Shown piece after piece: positions 10,178-22,275 of a stretch of 64,000 nt of DNA. The stretch lies in assembly GCA_963971575.1 (NCBI GenBank), contig OZ020623.1:14944980-15008979 (forward strand), written 5' to 3'. The DNA comes from Liopterus haemorrhoidalis (lineage: Eukaryota > Arthropoda > Insecta > Coleoptera > Dytiscidae). Each line of letters starts with the position of its first letter. The stretch's first letter is position 1. The notes under the pieces were generated by a model. That model was not told the origin of the DNA. It searched no databases and saw only the letters and a program-made list of their open reading frames with translations. The position numbers and the translations under genes were made by a program.

Positions 10178-10320
10178 ATAAAGTCTGTTCCTTTGGTTTA
10201 GGCGGAGTCCAATTTTTCAATTCTAGTTACTTTTACCAATTAATTGAAGCTTTTGATCATTTTGTTCAGGAAAATCAACTTCAATATATAAAAAAATAGC
10301 TAATGACAACTTACAAAAAT
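10178..10320 (-). mobile_element. Second MITE copy, inverted to the first
   Basis: About 130 bp are the reverse complement of 9905-10038, starting AAGTCTGTTCCTTTGGTTTA. With the first copy it forms a long hairpin-capable inverted repeat with a spacer of about 140 bp. Confidence 0.65.
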
Positions 10321-10836
10321 CCAGGGATTGGAGGAATAACAACTGGGAAAGTTTCAACAAGACTCAAAAAGAAGAAGTATGTTGGCGTCATTGGTCGTTC
10401 GGATTGTTTGCAAAAATTAGAAGTTTCTTCTTATTTTTTCGTATTCTGCTAACTGCTAAGAAGAATAAGAACTAACACTATTAGTATTGTTATATCACAA
10501 TAGATGGCTCTTATATTTTGTGTACTAATTTTAATAAAAATTAAATTTTTAAGTTTCCTGCGCCTCTAGCGGTAGTTTCTGAATTTCAAAGTTTAAACAT
10601 CGACATCGGTAGTAGACATCGATGTTTTATCGATACTATCGCCAGCTGACCATCGATGGTAAAAACATCGATGTATCGATGTTTTCGATACATCGATGTT
10701 TTTTTACCATGCCTAGTTCAAACTCGTACTGAAGCTGTATCACATGTTCACCTGCCGTTCCTCGAAGTCCTGAGTCCCAAAAGTTGCCAGAGCAAGTGCT
10801 ATGTTGCCTGTTCGGTTACTTAATTTACACACCTCG

Positions 10837-11300
10837 TAGTTTTGAAGGTATTGTTCGGATCAGTACGCCAATGAGTAGATAAAAGTGCAGATATTCTAGT
10901 TCGCTTTCCGTTGGCCGGATGCCAGGTCTGGAGAGTTGTGTGTTCCGGAGCTGACGGTCGAACACAGTGTTTGCGGCTTCTCTCACATACAGATATGAAT
11001 TGGCGCATATTATGAATCCAACATGCTGCCTCACTTTCTCACCATAGATTGTTTACAACCACGTTACATGTTGACATATTTCACTAAATTTTACATATTA
11101 ATTTTGATTAAAATCAAAACAATATAGGTTTATAACTAGATTATAACAAAGTTTTGAAATTAAGTTTTCAATAACATTTCTCAACAATCTCTAACTATTT
11201 GAAATCAAATGACGTGTGGTCCATTTTGCCACAATGTTTACTAAATATAGTATACGTTAATGTCTGATAACGCTATTAAATAGCGATACTAATTACTATA
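10837..11300. other. No gene recognised
   Basis: AT-rich intron between two mariners. Short open frames on the minus strand (10820-11034) overlap the mariner end and show no recognisable protein. Confidence 0.5.
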
Positions 11301-11930
11301 CGAGGGTAGCCTTTTATAATTCGAGATTTGCGATCAAAAACAGTTATTTATTAACAAAAGTGGCTTTATTGTTTTTCAAAATATTCTCTATAAAGATCAA
11401 TACACTTTTGCATGCGTTTGAACCAATTTTCGAAGCTTTTTTTCCACTCCGCTTGAGGTTTTTTCTACTGCGATTTTGAAATTATGTGGAATCCAATACG
11501 AACAAATCTTTTTGATGGTCAAAAGTTCACTAATGCCCAAGGATACCTCAATCTCACGATAAGTCACATGATGATCTTGCAGTATCAGTTCGCGCACAGC
11601 ATCAATGTTTTCTGGAACAACAACCGATTTTGGACGAAATTCACGAAATTCGTCCTTAAGCGAATTAGGGGCACGATTGAAGTCGACAAATTATCGATAA
11701 ACAGTATTTGACCACAACCTTCATGGTGCTTCATCGCCAAAATTCGAATTAACTTCATCGATGCACTGTTGTTGGGTTAATCCACGTCGAAATTTGTAAA
11801 AAATAATCGCTCGAAAATTTTAACGATTTAAGGCCATTTTTAGCCGAGATGAATTTTTTCAAGTTACTGTAAACAACACAAATAGCGCTCGTACGTTAAA
11901 ACGTTCTGAGTACGTGTACCGTATTAAAGA
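11301..11930 (-). mobile_element. Mariner with internal deletion
   Basis: Starts TA|CGAGGGTAGCC. Minus-strand coding runs from about 11835 (RRGLTQQQCIDEVNSNFGDE) through ENIDAVRELILQDHHVTYREIEVSLGIS (11500-11610, shown by its blocks) to KKICSYWIPHNF. It then jumps by deletion to WFKRMQKCIDLYREYFEKQ near 11365-11425. The catalytic core is deleted. The other terminus is too diverged to place exactly, so the right limit is approximate. Confidence 0.7.
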
Positions 11931-11986
11931 AGTAAAAGCATTATTTTTAAACTAAGTAAATAAACTGTTTTATATATATATATATA

Positions 11987-13223
11987 CCAGGTCTACAAGT
12001 ATGAAATGCGGATTTTTTTTTTTTTTAAATAAAACACATTAATCTCAAAAGAACAGTAAAAGTTTATTTATTCAAAGTATGCTCCATTAGAAGTTATACA
12101 TTTTTCCCATCAAGCCTCGCCAGTAGAACTCTTCCCGTTTCTCCGCAAACCATTCATCTAGCCATTCTTTCACATTTTCATATGAACAAAAGTGCTGCTC
12201 GGCAAGTGCGTGACCCATCGATGCAAACAAGTGGTATTCTGAAGGGGCCAAGTCTGGTGAGTAAGCGGCATGGGGTAGCACTTTCCACTTGAGTGCCTCC
12301 AATGTGTTGCAAACTGCTTTTGCCTTGTGCTGTCTTCTTTCGTATTCTGGTCGTTTTATGAGCAGCGAATGGTTCAATTCGATCAGTTGTTGTTGGTAGC
12401 GTTAGGTATTAACTGTTTCATCAGGTTTTAACAATTCATAATAGACCACACCCTTTTGGTCCCATCAAGTACATAGCATTGTCTTTTTGCCAAAGCGATT
12501 CGGTCTTGCAGTTGATGTGGATGGTGAGCTTGGGTTCACCCATGATTTTTTGCGTTTGGGATTTTCAAAATAAATCCATTTTTCATCGCCAGTAATGATA
12601 CGATGCAAAAAAGACTTTCTTTTGTATCGTGCAAGCAAAATTTCACAAGTGTTTTTGCGTTTTTCTATCTGCCTCTCATTCAATGCATGTGGAACCCATC
12701 TGGCGACTTTCTGGATCTTACCCATCTGTCGTAGGTGATTGAAAACAGCTTGTTGACTAACGCCTAACTGCTCTGCTAGTTGTTTTTGTGATTGATTATC
12801 GTCTTCCTGTAACAATGTTTCCAATTTTGTATCTTCATATTTTTTGGAGGTTTTCCATGTTCTTTGTCTGTAAGATCAAAGTCACCACTTTTGAAACGCC
12901 GAAACCATCGTTCACACGTATCTTGCGATGGTGCATATTCACCATAAGCTTCTCGAAGAAGTCGGTATGATTCAGCAGCAGTTTTTTTCAAATGAAAACA
13001 AAACAGTAGTACTGTCCGCGAATGCTCTTTATTTGGCACAAAATTTGACATTTTTAACACAGTAAAACAAAACTATATGATCACTTTTCAAATTATAACC
13101 TATACGCATTTGACACTTAATGATAACTTAACAAAACGCCATATGTGTTGAAACTTTGAACTATACAATCTGTTTGCGCGGCAAGTTTGAAAAAAAATCC
13201 GCATTTCATACTTGTAGACCTGA
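11987..13223 (-). mobile_element. Mauritiana-type mariner, copy 1
   Basis: Termini CCAGGTCTACAAGTATGAAA and its inverse, in TA sites within a TATATA tract. Very close in end sequence to Mos1-like mauritiana-subfamily mariners. Two further copies lie at 19407 and 23906. The 1237 bp is shortened by small deletions. Confidence 0.9.
12087..13060 (-). pseudogene. Mauritiana-type mariner transposase, copy 1
   Basis: Starts MLKMSNFVPNKEHSRTV at 13060 on the minus strand. Helix-turn-helix half: AYGEYAPSQDTCERWFRRFK. Linker with WVPHALNERQ. First catalytic Asp in ITGDEKWIYFENPK, then RKKSWVNP. A deletion of about 37 bp near 12327 removes the second catalytic motif (HDN) completely. The third is kept in YSPDLAPSEYHLF, and a further deletion near 12108 removes part of the C-terminus. 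Several frameshifts. Cannot be active. Confidence 0.88.
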
Positions 13224-13374
13224 TATATATATATATATATGCATGTTTTGATTAAAAAAGTAAATATATATTTGATTTTTAATATTTATTACATTAATTT
13301 AACACTTCTGACTTTACATTTGTAAATATAATTTTAATTTACGAATGTTCCGATATCGGCTGAGAGATTTATAG

Positions 13375-13665
13375 CAACCCTATCCATGCATTAAGAAGTT
13401 TCATTTGATATCCCAATCAAAATTTAAAAAATAATTAATTATTTTTTTTATTAAATAACTATTTGTTTACATTTATCTCGTGACATGTTTATTTGAACTC
13501 TCAGTATTTTTCCTATATGTGGGTAAAAGAGTTGTATAAGCATGCCAAATTTCAACTTTCTATGTTCAGCCATTTGGCTACAATTTCTACCGTACATACA
13601 GAGGGACACATTAGTGACGTTATAAGGTTTTTTTGGTGGTACTACAAGACCTTAAAAATGAAGCA
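13375..13665 (+). repeat. Unclassified interspersed repeat (family T), fragment
   Basis: Matches the 3' part of the repeats at 33985-34893 and 36708-37803. Shared stretches are TTTCATTTGATA, GTTGTATAAGCATGCCAAAT, and GTTATAAGG...CTACAAGACCTTAAAAA. No coding capacity. Confidence 0.65.
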
Positions 13666-13840
13666 GGTGTTATTTTTTAGATATGATAAAACTTGTAAGT
13701 AACACGGATGTGACGTTAGAAGTGATTTGCAAGTTCAGTAAGCGCTGTATAATTTAGACATTTAGACATTTTAATAGATTTTAAACATATAAAGCGTCAT
13801 TTGGAAGTTGCTTTTCATATTAGCCATGATATCGTATGTA

Positions 13841-14693
13841 TCAGGTCGTCAAGGATAAAATTTGTAGTTAAAAAAAAAAATTGTAAATAATATTGCCAAC
13901 TTTAACAGCTTATTATTTGACATTGGCTTAATATTTTACCGTTTTTTTTTTTTTTTTTTGGAAAGTTACTCCTTCCGCCTGTTTAAAGAAATCATTGTAT
14001 GGTCTAAAAAATATCAAATATTTTAAAAAAATTAATTTTGTTGAAAATGGAACGGTCGGAAATTCGCACTATTATGAAGTATGAGTTCGTACATAGAACT
14101 ATGGCATCGCAGACCGCGCGAAACATTAATAGTGTATTTGGCTCTAGTGTTACTACGCAGCAGACAATATCAAATTGGTTCATACAGGTAACTTAAAAAC
14201 CAAACCATAAAAAAAAAAAAAACTGGCTCATAGATCACGGTAGAAATAAACTGCAAGCACCTGGACGAAATGATGCAAAAACTTAAAGAAAAACAGCCTA
14301 GATTGGTCAACACATCGACTCCTATCTTATTGCATGATAACGCTAGACCACACACTGTACAAATGAAAACTACAGGAATTGGAGTTGGAACTTCTTCATT
14401 ATCCTCCATACTCACCAGACCTAGCCCCCACTGACTTTCTTCCGCAATTTGGACAACTTTTTAATAGGAAAACAGTTTAATTCCGACAATGCTGTAAAAT
14501 TAGCCTTCCAGGAATTCATTGACTCTCGTCCGCCAGTGTTTTATACCACCGGCCTGAACAACCAGCCGCTTAAATGGCAAAAGTATATAGACAATATGGG
14601 TGCGTACTTTGATGAATAAAATAATTTCTTATATTTGTAAGTTATCAATCAACTTTACCTTTTTTTCTACAAATTTCATCCTTGACGACCTAA
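13841..14693 (+). mobile_element. Mariner with TCAGGTCGTCAAGG ends
   Basis: Inverted ends TCAGGTCGTCAAGGAT and ATCCTTGACGACCTAA in TA sites. The 853-bp length against the usual 1.3 kb shows internal deletion. Confidence 0.85.
14047..14618 (+). pseudogene. Mariner transposase with internal deletion
   Basis: N-terminus MERSEIRTIMKYEFVHRTMA and FGSSVTTQQTISNWF at 14047-14190. It then skips to LLHDNARPHT (second catalytic Asp) at about 14330, and YSPDLAPTDF in a shifted frame near 14405-14430. The C-terminus degenerates but its end, YIDNMGAYFDE, is recognisable. The first catalytic Asp is in the deleted part. Confidence 0.8.
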
Positions 14694-15380
14694 TAATATC
14701 TGGCTTAGAAAATATATTTCTCTGTCAAAGTACCTTTTAAGACTTAAAAAACAGTATTCGTAACGCCTATGTTCTCATCCATAAAGAAAAATGCTGTTGT
14801 AAGCAGTACGTCACTGGAAAAATCTTACTTTTTGCACTTTTTATCCAAAAGGTAAATTAATGCACTGTTTTAATTCAACATTTTAGGTTATGAGGATAAC
14901 TTCCATATCTGAAAGCATTTTTATCTCTGTGCGAGTTGGTTAAACTCATTTCTAAATTAGTTGAAATGTTTTTAGTACAAGAAGTTTATTAGTTTTTGTG
15001 ACCCATTTTTAATGTTTATTACATATGTGCTTATTATTACTCTTGGTAATGGAGAATATTATTTCTGCGTTATGTTTGGAAGCATTAAATTATAGAGTAA
15101 TAAAATTAAAAACGTATATTCAAATTTAATTATGAAATATTGTATTTTTAAAATTAAGAAAAGTGTTTATATACTTTGCTAATCTGCTTTTAGTAGCTAA
15201 GAGTTACGGGAATTATTTGAAAATTAATGTAAGATCTACACTGCCCGAAAAAGAAAATTCGATGACGAAGAGTGTTTGAAAACAAGCCTATTTTGCTATA
15301 AACGTTGTGAACACGACAGTGTATTTGTTTTTTAAATCGCAGACATTCTTTAGTTTTGATGTAATTAACATAAATACATA
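14694..15380. other. No gene recognised
   Basis: AT-rich intron without recognisable coding or repeats. The outer end of the DDE transposon at 15.4-21.3 kb should lie near the right edge but could not be placed. Confidence 0.4.
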
Positions 15381-15821
15381 AAGGTGGCCACTGAAAGGAT
15401 GAAGAGTTTGGAAAAACCATAACTTTTTTTTTTCTAGAGCAGAGGTGGGCAAATCTTTTGACTGTCGGCCCACATTGCGGACGAAAATTTAAATGCGGGC
15501 TAAAAAAAATTTTGTTACGAAGGATATTTTATAAATTTTAAAAGCAATATGTTTAAACCAAAACGTGTATTTATTATGCAACTATCAAAAAAACCAGCTG
15601 TGGCCATTACAGGACTGACCGCCATCACAAAATACTTGTTTAATTTATGCTACTTTATCAAAAAATGTCTCAAATAAAAGTTGTTAGTTATTGCTTTTAT
15701 AGCAACTTTTGTTAGATAAATTTTTTTGAAATATTTCTCTGTTGTGAAATATTCGCATAAATCTTAAAACCGACACGAGTAAACTCCCATTTCTAGTTAA
15801 CCGATTTTTACCAAAAGTTGA

Positions 15822-16657
15822 AAATATTAAGAGAATGCTGGGAAGAAAGACTGAAGGAAGAACAAAAGGGTAAACTGTCGGAATGGGGAGAAATAAGGAA
15901 AGAGTACTATTGGAGATGTGGGATGGACATAAGGGAAGCTGAGCGAAAGAGAAATGGAGGAAGAAACATAGTAGAAGAATTGAGGAGGAGAGACAAGGAG
16001 GTGCAGGAGCAGGAAAGAACAGTAAGAATAGAAAATTCAAGGAATGTGAAAAGGTATAGAGAGATAAGGACGGTAGGAATACCTAAATATTTGAAAGGGA
16101 GGAGAGGAAAGGCAGGGGGCAGAGTTAGAAGGATTGCCAGATTAAGATGCGGAAATGAAGAACGGAGTAATAGGTATTGGGCAAAACCAGAGGATAGGCT
16201 ATGCAGAATGTGTAGGGAGGAGGAAGAATCCTTGGAACACCTAACAAGAAGATGTGGAAAGCTTACAAAATGGGAGGGAGATATAAAGGAGCTGTTGAGT
16301 GAAGAAGGAAAAGGAGAAAGGTGGGTGAGAGTACTCGAGGAAAGAAGGAAGGAATGCGGAGAGGTAAGACAGAACTGAGAACAGGAAGGAAGAGAGAGGT
16401 AAAGGAGGAGGAAAGAAAAGAGGGAAGAGAAGCGAAGAAAGAGGGGAAGAACAACTGGAGTCAAGAAGGAAGGAGACCGGAGACGGAAGCCGAAAAGAGA
16501 ATAGGAAGAAAGAGAGGAACACCGGAGGAAGAATGTAGAAGAAGAAGAAGAAAGAAGTCATAAAATGTAAAAAAATGTACTATAATATTATTATTTTATT
16601 ATTATTATGATTTTTTTTTTAAATGTATTGGTTAAAACTCTAAACGCTGCAAGGCCT
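15822..16657 (+). mobile_element. 5'-truncated non-LTR retrotransposon tail
   Basis: Inserted in the hAT above with a 9-bp duplication AAAAGTTGA (15813-15821, 16658-16666). The copy at 43297 shows the uninterrupted site. Purine-rich coding strand, ending in an AT-rich tail. Confidence 0.75.
15823..16378 (+). pseudogene. Non-LTR retrotransposon polyprotein, C-terminal domain
   Basis: An open frame of about 185 codons encodes a highly charged protein. It includes IPKYLKGRRGKAGGRVRRIA, RLRCGNEERSNRYW and CRMCREEEESLEHLTRRC, a Cys-x2-Cys...His-x4-Cys knuckle. This is the usual C-terminus of insect non-LTR elements downstream of the reverse transcriptase. The reverse transcriptase itself is lost by 5' truncation, so the frame is only a relic despite being open. 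Confidence 0.75.
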
Positions 16658-16732
16658 AAAAGTTGATCAATTGATGTCAAAAGCTTAAATATGAAGTTTC
16701 ATAAAAATCTTTTTAGCCGATTTTGCTATGCC

Positions 16733-17280
<548 letters not shown>

Positions 17281-18531
17281 TTATGCTAAAAATAGTCAGC
17301 ACGTTATGTAGGGATCTCAATTCGCAGAGATCCATCGAAATCTCGAAATGTGAAAATCGGTATGATCGGTCTGAATCGGTATGATCGATCACAATACTTT
17401 CCTTATATGTATATGTTGGCGGTCGGTAAAAATTGAAAAGAAAATTAGAAAGAATGAAAATTTTGAAGAATATTGAACAGACAGTAATATTTTTGCAGCA
17501 CACAATAATTTTCGCGCGAGTAGGATCCGGCCCGCGTGCCGCCATTTGCCCAGGCCTGTTCTAGAGCATTCCTTGGTGATTAAAATGACCACGTATGTTG
17601 CCCAGCAACGAGTAAAACTTATTGAGTTTTTCTATTTCAGTGAAAGTTCAATTATTCTCAGAGAAAATACCGGCAACAATTTAATGTCAGAGTAGATATA
17701 ACATGATTCGGGACCTAATCGTTCGGTTTGGAAGAACTGGACCAGTCAGCGATCTTCCGAGAAGAAGTCCTAAGCACACTGTGCGCACTAAAACAGAGGT
17801 GGAAGCTGCACGACAGAGCGTTCTTGAGGAATGCTAGCCGTCGTCGGTCTGCTCAACAAGACATTGCCAAAACATCCCTCCAGAGGATTTTGCAACTGGA
17901 TTTAAAAATATTTCCATACAAGATTCAAATGGTCCCACTTTTACTAACCCAAGATATCACGCCTACAGTATGCCATTCGATTTCAGCAGCTGACCAAAGA
18001 AAACAACAATTTTTTAAACAACTTGATAACGAGTAGGGATGGGAATTTATTTTTGCATATCATATATGCGCGATTCGATATATCGTAAGTGTGATATCGA
18101 TATTCGATATACATCGAAGTGAAAATATCGATATTTTCGATATATCGAAATAATTAACGTGTAAGAAATATAAATTACAGATTTTTTTGGTTAGCTTGGC
18201 GGGAAAAGAAGTTGACTGACAATCACTTTACAGTTGGTACCCACCTAGCTACCAACTAACTTTCTAATATTTTCCTAGCTAACTGCTCTCATAATTAAAT
18301 ATATATATGCTTTTCACTTTTTTAAGGACAAACCAAATCTTTTTGGTTACTTTTATAGTGTATTACGGACTTTAAATGTCAATCAACAATATTCGTTATG
18401 CTGTAAAACCGACTTTAGAATTATTGGTTATAATCATTATTAAGAAAGTGAAATTTTTTATAATATTTTAATACCAACATGACATACAATTTCAAATGTG
18501 AAAATTATTGAAATCAAAATTTCGTCTTACA

Positions 18532-18917
18532 GGCTATTCTAAACGATTAGACGGAACTAAATGGAAATTTCGTTATTTTAGGTTGTCATAAAAACGGACC
18601 TTGCTAGGGTTATTTCATGATTCATGTTTGGTACGTGAAAATTTAAAATTCCAACAGTGAAACCACGGAATCGAATGACATATGTCAAATATTTTAATAC
18701 ATTGTTCCATATTTTGAAGACAAAAACATAAATAAATGGGAAATTATTATTAAAAATGACAAAAAATTAAAATGAATGAAAATGACAATCAATTTAATCT
18801 AGAATTTAAATGTAAGCATGATTTACAAAGCTTAAACAAAATGATCAAAAGTCCGAATTAATAGATAAAAATTACTAGATTTCAAAATCTAGTTCCGCCA
18901 AAACGTCTGGAATAGCC
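18532..18917. mobile_element. GGCTATTCTAAACG-family MITE, long form
   Basis: Inverted ends GGCTATTCTAAACGATTAG and AAAACGTCTGGAATAGCC. The right half matches 2595-2776; shorter relatives are at 9855, 10178 and 46701. Confidence 0.7.
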
Positions 18918-19152
18918 CAACGGTTCTTAACCGGGGGGTCCCGACCCTCAGGAGGGTCCTGAAAAGACCTTAGGGGGTCCCGAAATTAAAAGAAAAAATT
19001 TCATTTTTACAAGTTTTTGCTTTTAAAATCACAATAAACTTAATTATTAAACAATAAATTATTAAAAAGATTTAAAATATTTTTCTTGCGGGTCCAGAAA
19101 ATATTTTAGGCTAGTTGGGGGGTCCCGAGTATAAAAAGGTTAAGAACCGCTG
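18918..19152. mobile_element. Small hAT with GGTTCTTAACC ends
   Basis: Starts CAACGGTTCTTAACCGGGG and ends GGTTAAGAACCGCTG; 235 bp. GC-rich ends with GGGGGTCCCGA repeated near both ends. The flanking 8-mers GAATAGCC and GAGCCGCC match only partly. Confidence 0.6.
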
Positions 19153-19406
19153 GAGCCGCCTACAGTTTGTTTTTACAAACGTGAGCAGCATATATTTAAA
19201 TGTAAAACATATACAAGAATACCGATTTTGTGCAACTATCGATATTTTGCGCGATATATCGCATTTCAAATAACGATATTTTCGAAATAGTGATATATCG
19301 TTCCCATACCTAATAACGAGTGATGAGGCCAATTTTCATTTAAACGGGTACATCAATAAACAAAACTGTAAATTTTGAAGTACTGGAATTACATCAGCAT
19401 GAATTA

Positions 19407-20690
19407 CCAGGTCTACAAGTATGAAATGCGGATTTTTTTTTAAATAAAACACATTAAACTCAAAAGAACAGTAAAAGTTTATTTATTCAAAGTATGCTCC
19501 ATTAGAAGTTATACATTTTTCCCATCTTTCAGGCAATTTGTGAATTCCTCGCCAGTAGAACTCTTCCCCTTTCCCCGCAAACCATTCATCTAGCCATTCT
19601 TTCACATTTTCATATGAACAAAAGTGCTGCTCGGCAAATGCGTGACCCATCGATGCGAACAAGTGGGAATCTGAAGGGGCCAAGTCTGGTGAGTAAGCGG
19701 CATGAGGTAGCACTTCCCACTTGAGTGCCTCCAATGTGTTGCAAACTGCTTTTGCCATTATGTGATGGACCGTTATCGTGAAGAAAGATTATCTTGTGCT
19801 GTCTTCTTTCGTATTCTGGTCGTTTTATGAGCAGCGAATGGTTCAATTCGATCAGTTGTTGTTGGTAGCGTTGGGTATTAACTGTTTCACCAGGTTTTAA
19901 CAATTCATAATAGACCACACCCTTTTGGTCCCACCAACTACAGAGCATTGTCTTTTGGCCAAAGCGATTCGGTCTTGCAGTTGATGTGGATGGTGACCTG
20001 GGTTCACCCATGATTTTTTGCGTTTGGGATTTTCAAAATAAATCCATTTTTCATCGCCAGTAATGATACGATGCAAAAAAGACTTTCTTTTGTATCGTGC
20101 AAGCAAAATTTCACAAGTGTTTTTGCGTTTTTCCATCTGCCTCTCATTCAATGCATGTGGAACCCATCTGCCGACTTTCTGGATCCTACCCATCTCTCGT
20201 AGGCGATTGGAAACAGCTTGTTGACTAACGCCTCACTGCTCTGCTAGTTGTTTTTGTGAATGACTATCGTCTTCCTGTAGCAATGTTTCCAATTTTGTAT
20301 CTTCATATCTTTTGGAGGTTTTCCATGTTCTTTGTCTGTGAGATCAAAGTCACCACTTTTGAAACGCCGAAACCATCGTTCACACGTATCTTGCGATGGA
20401 GCATATTCACCATAAGCTTCTCGAAGCAGTCGGTATGATTCAGCAGCAGTTTTTTTCAAATGTAAACAAAACAGTTGTACTGTCCGCGAATGCTCTTTAT
20501 TTGGCACAAAATTTGACATTTTTAACACAGTAAAACAAAACTATATGATCACTTTTCAAATTATAACCTATACGCATTTGACACTTAATGATAACTTAAC
20601 AAAACGCCATATGTGTTGAAACTTTGAACTAAACACTCTGTTTGCGCGGCAAGTTTGAAAAAAATCCGCATTTCATACTTGTAGACCTGG
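19407..20690 (-). mobile_element. Mauritiana-type mariner, copy 2 (1284 bp)
   Basis: Complete element with both CCAGGTCTACAAGTATGAAA ends and TA duplication (19405-19406, 20691-20692), inserted in the DDE transposase gene. Full length for the family. Confidence 0.92.
19483..20528 (-). pseudogene. Mauritiana-type mariner transposase, copy 2
   Basis: Begins MLKMSNFVPNKEHSRTVQLF at 20528. All three catalytic Asp positions remain: TGDEKWIYFENP, FLHDNGPSH, YSPDLAPSDSHLF. The end LPERWEKCITSNGAYFE is intact. Three frameshifts (near 20320, 20000 and 19757) and one stop in the linker (about 20235) break it. Length over all frames is about 345 residues, as expected for mauritiana transposases. This is the least degraded copy of the three. 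Confidence 0.9.
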
Positions 20691-21307
20691 TACATCCCTA
20701 AAAATGCACCGTTCGGTGCGGTGTTATGCCCTTTAGAGTTATCGACCCCTATTTCTTTGAAAGTGAGGAAGGTCAGCCAGTAATAATCAATGGGACACTG
20801 TAGAAGACAATGAAAATTTTTTACGCTCAGCTGTCTAAGATATTGAGGAAGTATGGTTCTAACAGGATGAAACTATTGCGCACACTGCCAGAGCAACGAT
20901 GGATATCCTGCGAGAAAATTTTGGTTAAAGAATAATTTCAAAAAATGCAAAATTTGTTTAGCCACCGCGTTCACCTAATTTGACAGCCCCAGACTTATTT
21001 TTGTGGGGCTACTTGAAAGAACGGGTTTACGTAAATAAACCTCGATCAATTCAAGAACTTATGGAGAACATTCGAGCCGAAATCTGACGTTTAGGACCTG
21101 AAACATTGCGTAAGGTCTTGGAAAATGCTATGGAAAGAGCACGTATTTGTGACCAGGAAAACGGGGATCATTTGAGTGATATTATTTTTCACATATAATA
21201 CTGAAAAATAACCATTAATTTTATATTTCAAAATAAAATATTACAAGTACAAAACATATTAAAAGTATGTTTTAATAAATGTTATTTTTTGTTTTATATC
21301 ATTCACT

Positions 21308-21343
21308 TGAAGGTGGAAAGACGGACTTTTCCACCTTCAAGTA
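21308..21343. other. Perfect hairpin beside a MITE
   Basis: CTTGAAGGTGGAAA and TTTCCACCTTCAAG form a 14-bp stem with a short loop. It adjoins the MITE at 21341. Similar GGTGGAAAGAC sequence occurs just right of the MITE (21513), so it may be part of the end of the DDE element. Confidence 0.5.
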
Positions 21344-21509
21344 AACCTCTAGGTAACTATCTGTCATCCCGTCTTTGAATACAAATTTATCTATCGGATA
21401 ATGAGACTAACGTATTTAACATTTTGAATTCACTGATTGGTATTGTCATTTATTCCGTAGATGAAGTTCCAGATAACTTTATCTGTCAGATAGTTACCTA
21501 GAGGTTTAC
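21341..21509. mobile_element. MITE with GTAAACCTCTAGG ends
   Basis: Inverted ends GTAAACCTCTAGGTAACTAT and its exact complement, at least 23 bp; 169 bp total. No coding. Target duplication not evident. Confidence 0.7.
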
Positions 21510-21847
21510 CTGGTGGAAAGACCGTGCCTCCGTCTTTCAGTTGCCAGCTTGTACATACATATAAACGAACTAATTTATATATTAGTATAGATTAGAGATG
21601 GGTCGGTCATGAACGAACCGTGTACTGACCCAGCTCAGTACACTGACCGAAGCGACACGGTTCACCAAATTGAAATGAGCCGGCTCACGGCTCACTGCAT
21701 AGTTTCAAGTTTCAAGGATACAACTGATCGGGCGATTGTGAGCAGTGACCGAAGTTATCCAAATCTGGATCGATGTCATGTTGAACTTCGCGATAACTCG
21801 GCTTGTAATGTATTATCATAAAGTGTATTTTGTCATCAATTTGTAGG

Positions 21848-22275
21848 GTAGTCTATTTGAAACTATAGTCTATCTCAGAAAGAGAGATAGTAATAAATCT
21901 TCTTGTGAGGCAGTTACCAGTGGCGTTCAGATTTTAAACACGTTTAAATTGGTTTTGTGTATTTCTATATTACTATTTATCATTTTATTAAACGCACGCC
22001 TGTGACCATATTTATCATATCATTAAACTCACGCCTGTGACCATATTTTTCTTCAAAATTTTAGGGTACAATTTTTATGATCTATTGTGTTTAACCCTAG
22101 TTCGTATTCCCATATAAGATGTGCGGCACACTCGGTTGTTTTTTAACAATATTTCGTTTCGAATTATTCATATTTTGTGTGCCGCTTCTGTGTGAAAAAA
22201 ACAATAACTTTTTACAAATAATAAATTTTATTACTATCGCTCTTTCTGAGAAAGACTATAATAGGCTTAGTCTGT
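21848..22275. mobile_element. Nested MITE with about 50-bp TIRs
   Basis: The left arm has TCTATCTCAGAAAGAGAGAT followed by AGTAATAAAT; the right arm carries the complement (ATTACTATCGCTCTTTCTGA). Between them a 32-bp unit with ACGCCTGTGACCATATTT occurs twice (21994, 22030). Confidence 0.55.

Larger units (their letters stand above)
9548..10715. mobile_element. hAT element with ACATCGATGT arrays
   Basis: Begins TAGGGTTGTACATCGA and ends TTTTTACCATGCCTA. The perfect 8-bp duplication GTTCAAAC lies at 9540-9547 and 10716-10723, inside the mariner at 8757. Both ends carry clusters of ACATCGATGT-type palindromes, as expected for hAT subterminal binding sites. No transposase; two MITE copies lie inside in opposite orientation. 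Confidence 0.85.
8757..10836 (-). mobile_element. Mariner, minus strand, split by a hAT
   Basis: Ends CGTGGTGTGTAAATGAAGT and (reverse) CGAGGTGTGTAAATTAAGT are inverted, each in a TA site (8755-8756, 10837-10838). Removing the hAT at 9548-10715 leaves about 0.9 kb holding a degraded transposase. Minus-strand coding is recognisable from RGHFGT-type motifs near 8960-9000 to a C-terminus QRCVASQGSYFEGDN near 8830-8880. Confidence 0.75.
18034..19312. mobile_element. hAT element with GATATATCG arrays
   Basis: Starts TAGGGATGGGAATTTA and ends CGTTCCCATACCTA, duplication ATAACGAG at 18026-18033 and 19313-19320 (perfect), inside the DDE transposase. Subterminal clusters of CGATATATCG/ATCGATAT palindromes at both ends. 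No transposase. Holds a MITE and a small hAT. Confidence 0.88.
17585..21198 (+). pseudogene. DDE transposase (DUF4817-like), in three pieces
   Basis: Piece 1 (17585-18025) begins MTTYVAQQRVKLIEFF, a DUF4817-like helix-turn-helix, and continues FGRTGPVSDLPRRSPKHTVR and LQRILQLDLKIFPYKIQ. Piece 2 (19321-19404) has the first catalytic motif SDEANFHLNGYINKQNCKFW. Piece 3 (20693-21198) has GVMPLRVIDPYFFES, a QDETIAHTARATMDILREN second motif preceded by a stop, SPNLTAPDLFLWGYLKERVY (third Asp changed to Asn), and a C-terminus ARICDQENGDHLSDIIF. The gaps are a hAT (18034-19312) and a mauritiana mariner (19407-20690). Several stops confirm decay. Its outer termini were not identified. Confidence 0.85.

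Noticed and set aside
10820..11034. Minus-strand frames beside the mariner at 8757
   Set aside because: They cross the mariner terminus and show no recognisable motif.
15684..16561. Minus-strand frames rich in S, F, L and P
   Set aside because: Antisense of the purine-rich non-LTR coding region 15823-16560.
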